NCBI RefSeq assembly: GCF_958979055.1
Contig: NC_084895.1
Location: forward strand, 21,684,501-21,748,500
Length of the DNA: 64,000 nt
Reading direction: 5' to 3'
Source of the DNA: Alnus glutinosa
Lineage: Eukaryota; Streptophyta; Magnoliopsida; Fagales; Betulaceae
The notes beneath the pieces were generated by a model. The model searched no databases. It was not told the DNA's origin and saw only the letters and a list, made by a program, of their open reading frames with translations. The position numbers and the translations under genes were made by a program. Numbering within the stretch: the first letter of the stretch is position 1; every line of letters starts with the position of its first letter. Shown here in pieces: positions 24,223 through 35,800 of this stretch.

Positions 24223-26271
24223 AAAATCCTGGCCTCAATTTCTGTTTTATTTTTTCTTGGTTGTTGAATAAGTAGAAAGGTGTATTTTTTAGAAAAGAAA
24301 GGTTTATATTTTTACAAGTGGCAATGGCACATTGGCACCATTTCATTCCATAGTTATCTTTGAATTAGTGGACATGGCATTTATTTTTATAGTACAAGAT
24401 CAGGTAAGCCTAGACCAAATTTGTTCCAATTGGACAGCTCATGGACATTTTTCAGTTACTAGTCTTTTCCTATACCTAAAAAGATATTTGATAATAAAAA
24501 AGGAGAACAACTTTTTGTTGCGAAAGGAAGTTTTGGTCCTCTCCTTTAATAAGAAAAAGAAGCTTATCTCCCACTTACGTTATGTGGCCATTTTAAGTGG
24601 TTGTGACACCATTTCTGCCTCTTTCACCCAAGGCCGGCTTAATAGGTATGAAAATTAAATTAGGCTATTGTTTAAGGTTATAAATGGAAGAGAAAAATAA
24701 ATAAATAAAGGGCCTCAAAAAGAAGAAGGTCCTAAATATTGTTTTAAAAATTATGAGTATATTTTGTCTCTCTTCTTCGTGTAGGAATTTCAACACTTAC
24801 GGGGCTATATATTCTCCCGGTAACAATTTTGTGTTCTGGTCGTTCATTTATACGCGAGTGGGAGATTTAGAGTCTATAACAATAAACCAACGAAAACTTC
24901 ATTAGTAAAACGAAAAGAATGGATTTTAGAGAAGGGAAAAAATATATATATTTAATTAATTTTTAAAATTATAGCCTTAAACCTAAAAAAATTTCAAAGC
25001 CGTTATGTGTGCATGTTTCTATATCCAAATTGGTATGCTTTGTTAAAATGAGGAAAAATAAAAAATAAAATTGATGATAATATGTTACAAAATCTGAAGC
25101 TCATTAAAAAGAAGAAAAATAAAATAAAATTTAAGGAAGCTCATGGATTCAACATTAATGGATTCCAATGTGGCCCAAACATTAGATTTAGTTCAAAACA
25201 AAAGGTCATATTCTTTATTTTATATAAGGTGTTGTTAGGAATACTACAAACTTTATTATATATCTATTACAAATTGATCTAGTACTTATAAAGTAAGCCA
25301 CTAAAACGTGCATTGTCACGTGATAATCCATGTAATACTTATTTTTCCACAAAATATGTAATTGCTTCTCTAGCTTAGAGTGGGAGGAAAAAAAAAAAAA
25401 AAAAAAACTCTTCTCATCGCCATTAGTTGTGGAGAAGTTCTATTTAGCAGTCTTCCGTCCTTCAAACTGTTGGATTTTGATTTTCAATATGTGGATTCTA
25501 AAGATCACATATGTCCTACAGATCTAATTGTTAATTTTAAAAAGAAATAATGATGAGAGAAGATGAGAGAATACTATCATTCTCTTAGTTGTGCTACTTT
25601 GTCCAACAAATATCATACTCATGTTTACCTAGGAAATCATTAAATTTCTAACAGTGCTTTTACTGCTTCAGCAATTTTTATTTTTTTTTTGGTGGTGGTT
25701 GTTGTTTTCAAGTGGGGGTATAGATAGGTTTGCTCTAATATTTTATCCTTTTAGCTTCTATTACCATATTGTACGGCACATTGAAAGGACCGAGTCACTT
25801 GTTTGACCCATTTCCTACCCTTTGTAATTATTTCAGTTCTATTTTAGTTTGGTTTGAGTCGACCGTTAGGAAGCCCACATCTTTTTCATTCATAGGATTG
25901 TTCACTTCTTCTTCATTTTGGATCATAAGAGGAAAATATCATTCATTGTAACCATTTTTCTTATTCAATTAGAAAGGGAAAAAAAATCATTAAATTCCCT
26001 TTTTCAATAATACTTTAGATAAAATTTTGTTTTAAATTGACTTTAAAGATTTTTGTTCAATTCTACCTCTAAAGTTGACACGTATTATTTAGTATGTAAA
26101 GATCACTTTTTTTTTTTAATAGAATTAAATCCTATTAAAAGAATTTGTAAGAATTCTATCAAAAGAATATGTGATTCTTACGTCTTCAAAGAATACATAA
26201 AAGTTTTATAGACTAAATTTCTTTTTAACTCAACTCAATTTAAAAGACAACTCTTTCCTTTTATATACACA

Positions 26272-26306
<35 letters not shown>

Positions 26307-26330
26307 ATTTTTTATTTTTTCTATTCAGAG
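23594..26330. other. Long intergenic stretch, nothing definite
   Basis: AT-rich with homopolymer and (TA)n runs (for example 24,196-24,214 and 26,274-26,302). Open frames at 24,332-24,658 and 25,769-25,951 carry no recognisable domain and no splice context. No transposon with two defined ends was seen. Confidence 0.4.
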
Positions 26331-26339
26331 AACCATGAA

Positions 26340-26450
26340 AGTATGAAACCCCAGTACCTGAGTCTGGAGTGCATCAGACACGTGGAATATGATCCGACAA
26401 AGGTCTTGATAGAATAGAGGTTCCACCTGGTCCTCAAGCTTTAACTTCAA
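26340..26450 (-). other. Isolated exon-like segment (minus strand)
   Basis: On the minus strand an open stretch reads KLEDQVEPLFYQDLCRIIFH then VSDALQTQ. It ends CAG|GTACTG like a donor and begins after a pyrimidine-rich tract ending TTGAAG|TTAAAG. Amino-acid composition is protein-like in otherwise AT-rich junk. No flanking exons were found within several kb. It may be a relic exon of a moved or lost gene. The family was not recognised. Confidence 0.3.
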
Positions 26451-27717
26451 GGAATATAAATAAATAAATAAAAATAAATATAAAAAAAAAAAAAAAAAAA
26501 CAGTTGGTGTGCCACAACATGACAGGTACATCCAAATTTGACTAAATCTAAACAAAATCACGAGCATGCGTTGAGCAATGTTCCTCTCTGTTGTAATCGA
26601 AACCTAATACCCTTTGTGGAACAAAAATAATGTCCAAGTTCCAAGGACAAATGGAATTTCCATGCCATCTCGGATAATGAAACCCCATAAATTAATTAAA
26701 TTTCCGCGAGATCCAATTCTGTTAAATTATTCATAGGATAATTACCTTTTTCTTTTTCTTTTTAATAATAGATGAGAAGAAAAAAAAAAATATTACAAGA
26801 TCCTTTCCACCGGATTAGGATGCTCTTATAATTATTTGTCAGAATTTGAGATAATTCGAACAGGTAATTGTGAGAGACCACTTATAAAATCCATCTTACC
26901 AAATAAAAATTGGGTTGCCCAATCATTTATCGGGTTAGGTAAGTCTCATAAGTAGTTTCTCACAATCACATACCTAAATTCTTTCAAATTCGGACAAATA
27001 ATTGTAGAGTATCTTGATCACGATCCACCTTCTAAGCCACGTTTCAACAAATGAAAAATAGGAGGAATGTCACCGATTAGTTAAACTGTGAGCGCGACCG
27101 TTTTCCCTCCTTTAAACTTTAAAAGTTGATCAATTTTTAAAATAAATTAGCTTATCAATTTATATACTTAAGTTATAGTTTTTTTTTAATAATGTTATTT
27201 AGTAAACTGTTACATAATTGTTATACAGTTTGATGATATGACAGAAAAAATTAATCATCACTCGTTAAAAAAAAAAAAATCAATAACTAATTTTGACTAT
27301 ATCGTAATCTCAATCGTATGACAGTTGTATTACGGTCTATTTTTTCATAATAAACTCGTAATTATGCTCCCAACCAATGTAATAATATGACCATTAGTTT
27401 AGTCTATTTTGGTCAAAGTGATAGTTGGATTGGTTAGACCAGAAGAACGAAAATACAAGTATAATAATGAATAGATATTTATCGGTTAGAGCATCATTAA
27501 GCAATGGGGGCAAAAGATTGCTCAGACTTTTTAAATTCTTTTTCTTGGGCCCTTATTGCCCAGCCTTGATGTTAGGATATTCTGTTGAACTAATTCAATT
27601 AAAACGGTTGAGAATTTTTGTTTTTTATAATTTTTTTTAAGAATTCAATATATGTACTTGGTAGAAGTAATTGTTGGTATGGGCAAATAAAAGCAATCGA
27701 ATAAAAGTTTACTAAGG
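26451..27717. other. Intergenic, no gene recognised
   Basis: AT-rich. The segments around 26,830-26,880 and 26,935-27,000 are partly inverted copies of each other (AATTTGAGATAATTCGAACAGGT against ACCTAAATTCTTTCAAATTCGG), suggesting an eroded foldback element. Confidence 0.35.
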
Positions 27718-28309
27718 TTTCTGTTTGTTTCGGTGTAAAATATTTTTCACACATACAAAAAATCACAAATATATATTTTTTCATTAAATTATATTAGCCT
27801 ACAAAAATTAATTTTTATGCGCAACATAAAAATATTAATATAAAATAATTAAAAAAATAAAAAATAACTTAATAATTTGAGTACCGACAGTGGTCTAGCA
27901 GATGCCCATTGATGGTTCGACTGTAGCCCAATGGTAGTTTGATGGTAGTCCGAGGGTGGATTAGTGGTAGTCTAGTGTTTTCAGCGGTGGCCCGATAACA
28001 GTCCGGAAGTGGTCCAATGTGGCTTAATGGTGGTTCGGGAATGGCTCGGTAGTGGTTCGAGGTGGGTCAATAATAGTCCAAAAGTGACTAGGTAGTTGTA
28101 TGGTGATGATTCGGTACTAGCTTAGTAGTAGTCCGGAGGTGACTAAATACTGACGTAGTAGTGATCTAGCGGTTTGCAAAAGAAAAACTTAATCAAGGAA
28201 AAATGTTTTACAAAATTTAATAAAATGAAATTATTTTTTAAAACTAAATAAGTTTTTTTTTTTTTTGTCAAATCAAAAATATTTTTAATTTAACTATTAT
28301 TTTTAATTG

Positions 28310-28354
<45 letters not shown>

Positions 28355-28369
28355 GCCGAAATAAACGAC
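27718..28369. mobile_element. MITE family A, copy 3, with degenerate ~11-bp minisatellite core
   Basis: The left end TCTGTTTGTTTCGGTGTAAAA and the right end GCCGAAATAAACGA match the family A termini (diverged). The core at about 27,890-28,170 is a run of roughly 11-bp units of the type GGTGGTCCGA, TGGTAGTTTGA and AGTGGTTCGA, repeated more than twenty times with drift. A (TA)n run precedes the right end. There is no coding and no exact target duplication. Confidence 0.65.
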
Positions 28370-29340
28370 TTTCTGTGCGGATATTTTAATCTGAAAAGAT
28401 ATCACGAGTTTCTGTGCGGATGAATAATTAATCGTGTTGGCTTGTGTCCAGGACTTTCAGGCGGACAAGGTAGGGAAAGTGGCAAGGTTGTTTGTCGTGG
28501 AGGCATATATTTGACCACGATGTTTTTGTACACAAGCGATCTCCTGCCGGATTTTTCCCACATCGGAGTGGCATGCTTAGTTGGAATGCACATTACACAC
28601 ACATATATATATATATATGCACTTATGAGTAATGAAAAGCTTTTTAATCTAATAATGTCCCAAAATCTATTTGCCAGACTGCAAATCATTGTGCTTTTTA
28701 TCTTGCCCAAGCAATGCCATGCTAAAACAGCTAGCTAGGTCTATTTCAACAAAAGCTGCCTCGCTACATCATTTATTCATTCCCAATGCTATGATGCTTT
28801 TATAAGAGTGTCTTCGGGGTGAAGATGTTTGTTAATCAAATTCTTATACTCATTGTTTTCTTGTTTGATTTGTCAGAACAGTTTCCTAATCTCAAATACC
28901 AGATCAAGAGCTTGTCAAGGGAGATATCGACCAAAAATAGCTTCGATGTTTAAGTTAGTACTGCATTTGAAGAGCAAAATTGAATGCAATAAATATGAAT
29001 TTTTAGCTTAGGGCCAAAAATCATATTTTTCCTTGCTTCGGCTTACCTTTTTATAGTATTATGTATGTGTTAACTGCTTTTCTTCCACGTTTCAGCCTGC
29101 CACTTTCTATACTCTAGCCTTTAGGAATGCATTTGGTATAGTAGGTTTGAATGTGATTACATGGCCAGGTGTACGATTTATTGTTGTTGGAACGAATTTT
29201 CTACGGCGCATAGCATGGTGGGACTAGGTCCATAAACCGGTTTTTCACCTTACCAACTAATTTTCTGAGCCTATTTAACTATGTTTTGTGGGCCGTAGTG
29301 CTTTGTCGGCTCAATTCTCAATAATTACCATTCAAACTTG
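28370..29340. other. Intergenic, no gene recognised
   Basis: An open frame on each strand at 28,402-28,738 overlaps its antisense partner and shows no domain. A (TA)n run at 28,603-28,618 and a long (TA)n at 29,344-29,387 are present. Confidence 0.35.
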
Positions 29341-29341
29341 A

Positions 29342-29392
<51 letters not shown>

Positions 29393-29396
<4 letters not shown>

Positions 29397-29573
29397 TAAT
29401 GATACATGGGACGTTTTACCGTTTTTCAGCAGCCCCTTTTAACTAAAATAATGGTGTTTTAATGCAAAATGTCTTTTAATGTCACATCAAAAGACATTTT
29501 TGCATTAAAACACATTTTTTTTAATACAAAAGGCCTGTTGGGGGACGGTAAGACGTCTCCATGTATCATTACT
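29393..29573. mobile_element. Foldback MITE flanked by TA repeats
   Basis: The left arm GAGAGTAATGATACATGGGA is mirrored by TCTCCATGTATCATTACTC. Inner arms GTTTTAATGCAAAATGTCTTTT and AAAAGACATTTTTGCATTAAAAC are almost perfect inverted copies. It sits between two (TA)n tracts, so a TA target duplication cannot be told from the repeat. Confidence 0.65.
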
Positions 29574-30649
29574 CATATATATATATATATATTTGCTAAT
29601 ATTAATCATAATAAAGAAAAAAAAAAGAAGGTGTTAAAATATTAATTAATCATAATAAAGTCTTTTTTTTTTTAATCCAATATTGTTGGAATGAATGGTC
29701 CCAACCAGATTTTTTTAAGAACCCATATTAATTTTCAAAGAAATCCTTCTATATATATATTATTTTAGAAAACTTTCAAGGCACCCATTAAAGTATGGAT
29801 ACTTTCATGCTAGATTCAGCTCAACGTAAAGTGACCAAAACAGAAACTTTTGCTGGAGACCCATGCGGTGGACCCGAACTCTAATTGATTTGGAGGCATT
29901 AATCCTGATAATAAAGGAGCAAAGCACAAAATAATGTCAGTGTAGGGTCTCTCGCATAAATGAACCATATCCATCATCATGGTATGGTCCATGTTCGGTA
30001 ACAACATCCCATGTGACACTTTCTTTCTTTTTCAAAGGGTGTTTTTGTCTTTTTGATTTTTATCCCCCCATCATTTTTTTAGTGACCAAAATTTGTAAAA
30101 TTATCCAAACTTTTCGAAATTAATATATGCAGCATAGTACAAATATATATATATACACTGTTTTTCACTAGTGGCCTTTGAAAATTAAACGGGTCAAAAT
30201 AAAATAAAATAATAAATAAATAAATTGGGGGGAGGGGGTGTAAAAATTTGATTTTAAAAGAATTGTAGAAATTAAAATGGGGCCTTTTTAATTTTAAACT
30301 ATTAATATATTAAATATTAAAAATAATTCTTCTAACTCTTGAGATGTAGAATTACTTATTAATTTTTCATGTTCAAGTTTTGTTAATATATTATTTTTAA
30401 TAAATAATATAACCAATATGTTTTTATCTTTATTGTAAGATAAAAGATTGTAAGTAAGATTTAATTAGTTGCGTATCGAAATCAACGACACTCAATTGGA
30501 ACTCATGCCACCGACCAACTAAAAAGCAAAAAATTAGAATTGATGAAAGAAAATAAAAGTAAAAATAAATATAAAAAAAAACAAAAGTGAATCATGCTTT
30601 ACTTTGAATTTTTTAAGATTTTAGACATCCGGAGAAAATTAACATTAGT
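29574..30649. other. Intergenic, no gene recognised
   Basis: AT-rich, with a short G-run at 30,225-30,240. The minus-strand open frame at 29,816-30,019 has no recognisable domain. Confidence 0.35.
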
Positions 30650-31810
30650 GTTATTTTATTATGTTTGTGTGTTTTAGTTTTCATTTTTAATAAGGATTGA
30701 CTTTTTCACTTTTTCATTAGGATTAGGATTAGGTTTTCTTTTTCCAATTAGGATTATGTTTTCATTTTTTAATTAAGATTTGTTTTTCTTTTTCACGTTA
30801 AATTATGAGGTACCTATCCTATAAAAAGGCCTATAGTATTTGTTATCTTGACAATCAAGCTTTGAATTATCAATTAAATTTTAAAGTTTTTCAGAGTTAT
30901 TTTTTTATTTACTTATTTGGGACAATTAGAGGTTTTCTCTTTTCTATTTATTATTTTTTCTCTTTTTGAATTCTCTTTTCTATCTTCAATTCATAGTTTC
31001 TACTGTTCTCATACATTGTTTCTGTAAATTTGGTCTTTCCACCAATCTATGACATCGAAGATAATTTATTGAAGGAGGTAAGTTTTGTGGTTGATGAAAT
31101 AAAATTTATTGAATAAAATAATGACTACCATGTGTTTGATAAAAGTCCAAATAATAAAGGATTTCAGTTGAGTAGTGAAGAAATTAGTTATGTTGATTTC
31201 TTTGGGATTGAAAATTTTATATCAAGTTCTCCTAGTAGTAAGTTGGATGTTGGATGACAATTCTAATTTTTGTGGTCAAGAAATAATTGATAATTCTATG
31301 AAGACTTTTATGAAGCGTGAATTGGATTAAATAAATTAAAGATGTGAGAAGAATGATTTATTTTAAGTTGGTGTGAGAAAATTCATATCTATTATTCGGA
31401 ATCAACTTGTAATGGGTTGCAACTTGTTTATCTTATGGTTTCAAGTTATTTTGGTATTGAGAAGTATGGAATAAAATGAATTGATTGAGGCAAATATGAT
31501 CTGAACTCAAGGGAGAGTTCTTTCCAACCCGAAGAGACTGATGTGCGTGTGTTTTAGTTTTCAATTTTAATAAGGATCGACTCTTCCCCTTTTCCACTAG
31601 AATTATGTTTTCCTTTTCAAATTAGGATTTATTTTGGCAATCAAATTTTGAATTATCAATTAATTTTTAAATATTTAAGAGTTATTTATCTATTTACCTA
31701 TTTGGAGCAATTATAGATTTTTTCTTCCATACTAGTTATTTTTTTTTTCTCTTCCTTTTCTACTTCAATTCATAGTTTTAGGTACTATTATACATTGTCG
31801 AAATAATCTT
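30650..31810 (+). mobile_element. Internally deleted LTR element (remnant)
   Basis: Two diverged direct repeats, about 30,655-31,020 and 31,545-31,800, share GTGTGTTTTAGTTTTCA, then TAATAAGGAT.GACT, TTGAATTATCAATTAA, GAGTTATTT and ATTTATCTATTTGGxxCAATTA. The second copy is preceded by CTCAAGGGAGAGTTCTTTCC, like the end of a Gypsy interior, and begins TGATGTG. The interior of about 520 bp has stops in all frames. TSD and exact ends were not found. Confidence 0.5.
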
Positions 31811-32300
31811 AGTTCTGTCCGGTGTCAAGATCTTACATCACCACCTTCTCTCAATTTTTATTTTTTTTTGTTTGAAGCCTTTTTATTTTTATCTTGTTTT
31901 TTTTTTGACAAATTTAATATAAAATGTTTTATGAGTGGCTTAATTGGCCTAGCCATGAGCCGGCCTGAATTTACTAGAACAGCCTCGAATACCTTTTTAC
32001 CCATTGGCAAAGCGGTAAACATGCGCCACTGAACACCCTTTCCCGCTTTTCAACTTTTTCAGTTCCACGCCACCATCCCATGTTCTATCACTCACTAGGG
32101 CCACTCCCAGTCTCCCACCATCATTTCACAATCCGTTACTCCAAAACAAATAAAATAAACCAAAAAACAAATTAAAATTAAAAATAAAAATAAAAAATTA
32201 CTCCATAAAAACTAATTAAAATAACAGTACGCTTTTAAGATTCTAAAAACGTTTTGTAATCTCCGAAATCCTCCTCTCTCTGAAAAAGCCGTCCAAACAA
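31811..32300. other. Intergenic and promoter region of the ELMO gene
   Basis: T-rich then A-rich sequence. No clear TATA box. A GAGAGAGAGAGA run at about 32,320 lies in the presumed 5' UTR/core promoter of the downstream gene and is a possible GAGA-type element. Confidence 0.35.
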
Positions 32301-32860
32301 AACGCCACCCACAGACAAAGAGAGAGAGAGAGCGACGAGAAACCAATATAAACGTAACTGAATCTCATGGACTCCCACTCTCAGATCTTGAGCGAACTAT
32401 AGCCATAGCGATAGCAATATCCATTTCTTTTCCCAAAGATCTCCTCCATTTCCCTCAAGATTCTCCCTCGTTCTTCCAACAATCTGCTAGCTCCATTCCG
32501 ATCCCTTTCTCGTCCGTTATGGTTGAGTTTTCGCCGGAATCGAGCTCGGTTTTTTTCTGGCTCTTCCTCTGAGCGGTAGAGTTTCTTGTTCTTGATCTTC
32601 GAATTCTGCGATTTCCGGCGGGTTTCGGACCGTTTCTTGCCCGTTCTTTCTCCGGCATTCTCTTTTTCGGACTGTACCGAACGAGCTTCTCGCGGTTTTC
32701 GTCCGATTCTGGTGATTTTTACTTGCAGGAGTCGTTGTGAGAGTTTCTTTAGGATTTTCTGGCTTGAAGTTCGGTTGTGGATTCTGGTGAGGGAGAGATT
32801 GGTTGGGGTTTGTGAGGTTGGCAATGAAGGTAGTAACGGTGTAGTGGCTTTGTGGTAAAT

Positions 32861-35800
32861 ATGGACGATAGAGGAGGGTCATTTGTCGCTGTCCGGAGGA
32901 TTTCGCAAGGTCTTGAGCGAGGCAACACCTGCCATTCAACTTCTGGTAAACTTTTCTTGTGTATCAATTCTTTTTGTTTTCTTACTGTCTCCAACTTTCT
33001 CTCTCTAGAAAGTTACTCTGGCCTGTTATTCTAATGTTTCTCTCTCTAGAATTCTCCCCCCTTTATATCTGAATTTTCTCTCTTTTTTTGTTTTTTGATT
33101 TGAGGTTTAGATCTGTGACTTGGAAGTGAGTCATTAGGGCATATCTCTGAGAATATGCGAAGTTCTAAACTGACTTCATGTCTTCTGCTATTCTAGATTG
33201 CTTTGGTGGGTGATTTTTTGAGATGGCCACAGGTTTTTATTATAATTCATTATTTTATGTGATTTTTTTTTTTATGTTGTTGTGTAAATTTAGTGTATGC
33301 GAACCTCGGGAGCGAGAATATGATTATAACACTTTTATATGTGATTGATTTTTCTAGAAAGTAATTGAACTTGATTTGTACGCTAGGTTCCTTCACATTA
33401 TGCATTTTGTCCTATTGATACCTCTAAAATCGCAACAATGTGTCTGTGGAAAAACGGTAACTATAACAAACTCATTGATCCATCACTGTTGATGCCTTTT
33501 CGACTGAGACTAGACGTTGCTTCTCTGCATCTCCTACTGGCCGGGGGTTTTAATCTGTGCTCTGCACATGTAGTTTGTTTTTAGATTTTACATTGTGATG
33601 TGCTTTTATTTTGCGTTGATTTAGTAGTCACAAATTGATTATTCAGTTATTAATTGTATTTTTATACCTCATGCGAAGCCCCAAGTTCTGGAAGTGGCTT
33701 AAGATGAAATGTTTGGTACTTCCAATTTTGGTAGCGTTTGCTGGATATGACTGGTTAAGCACAGAACGCACGATGTTCTGCTCCCTATTTTTGGCTTAGC
33801 TAATTGTTAGGCAATACTTTGTCCACACTCTTGAGACTACCCAAAGTATTGCAGCTGAAAAAAAAAATGAAGATATTTCTAGATCTCTGGTTAATTCTAA
33901 AACTTTGCGGCTGAACATTTATAAATTTGATTTTCATTAGTTTGTGGTTTTATTTTGTTACAGCTGAAGTTGTGGCAGGATCAGCGGCATGGCTTGGTCG
34001 AGGCCTTTCTTGTGTGTGTGTACAGAGAAGAGAGAGTGATGCTCGTCCCTCATTTGATTTAACCCCTGCCCAGGTAAAGTTCTTGTGGTTGATGATGGTT
34101 TCATCTTATTTCTCTATCATTAATGTAACATATTAACCATTAAAGCTTGCTAACTTGTCTTCTCAAACAGACCTTGTGGTTTATAGTGATTAGCATTTGT
34201 TCCATGATAGTCTACGTAATTTCTTTCACTTTGGTGCCATCAGGAGGAATGCTTGCAGAGGCTACAGAGCCGTATAGATGTTGCCTATGATAGTTCAACC
34301 CCTGAGCATCAGGTACCCCCTCTTGCTGAATATTCCATTGACTTTCTGGAAGTAGATCCAATTTTCAATTAAATTGATTGAATATGCACGAGTGTAATTT
34401 GCGTGGCTTCCTAGATTCTTTCTTTTTTATATCCTTATGGTTTGTTTGTTTGTTTGTTAAATTTACATGACTCATCTGTACATTCACCCAAGTTTGTTAA
34501 AATCCACATGGCTTATCTGTACATCAAAGTATTGAATTGTGAAGGCTCTGATATTTATATGCCATCTCATTGTTTTAGGAAGCTTTAAGGGCTTTATGGA
34601 ATGCTGCTTTTCCTGAAGAGGAACTCCGTGGTTTAATATCTGAGCAGTGGAAAGATATGGGTTGGCAAGGGAAAGATCCATCAACAGATTTTAGGTAGAT
34701 AGTGTTTCATCTATCATCTCTATAGCACATTTGTTGCTAACTCTTGCTTTCATTTTTTAACCTTTCATGTTTCATTTCAATTTGAACTTTTATCTGGCAG
34801 AGGCGGCGGTTTCATATCATTGGAGAATTTGTTGTACTTCGCCAAGAATTTTCCGGTATAGCCTATTTCTTATCTTGTTCTCAGTTCCCCTTGTTTCTCA
34901 TCTTGTTTTCTATCCAAATCCCACCCCCCCCCCCCCCCCCCCCCCCCCCCGTCCTTTTCCCCCCCTTCAATAACTTCCATTTTAGTTAGGTGTTTCCTTT
35001 TGGATACTCCCGATGTACTTGAGAGCACCTTATGCTTTTAATAAGATTGATTTATTACTTATCAAAAAACAAATATTTCAAATGCTGACAAATAGATGTT
35101 TGGATGTAAGAGAATGCTTCCGTTAGCAAGTTGTTAAAACGTCTGATTATATGAAATGGAGAGGCAGTTGTGAAGTTTTTGAGTGATGAGCTTTTTAACA
35201 TTGGAATGAATGGAAGAACCACTGGCCATCTATTTGTTTTTGTTTTTTCATTTTATAACATTTTCTCTAGAAATATTGTTACTAGTGGTTAGATGCTTTT
35301 TTCTTTCTTGGTGCCTACAGCTTTATTTGATGGTTGTTATTGCATTTAATAGTAAGAACAATGTTTTCCCTGTTTGAATGAATGTTATGCATTATTAATA
35401 AGTTAATTTGTTGGAAAGTAATTTATGAGGCGGGGATATATTTAATGAATTAAAACTGGAAATTTCTTACTAGTTAATTTCTATCAGGAGTCCTTTTGAC
35501 CAATTCCTGGACTGGAGTTTTCTTTTTAGTAATAATTTGAGGTTCAATGCATTGGAGGGGTTTTTCGAGTGGTAAGTCACTTGGCCCTAGTATCTCATGA
35601 AGCATCAGGTCTAAGATTTGACCCCCCATTGAGTGCAAACAATTCATTGAGCTATTCATGTTGGCGAAAGCCCGAGCTTTACCTGATCCGTGTGGAGGGG
35701 CTGCTTTGCACGATCTCCCAGGGATCTAGTAGAGGTGAAGCCCCTTCGCCTCGATACCTAGGTTATCAAAAAAAAAAAAAAAAAATGCATTGGAGGGGTT

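Noticed and set aside
32381..32994. Minus-strand ORFs of 67-147 codons
   Set aside because: They are antisense to the GC-rich 5' UTR and first exon of the ELMO gene, are arginine-rich and low in complexity, and match nothing known.
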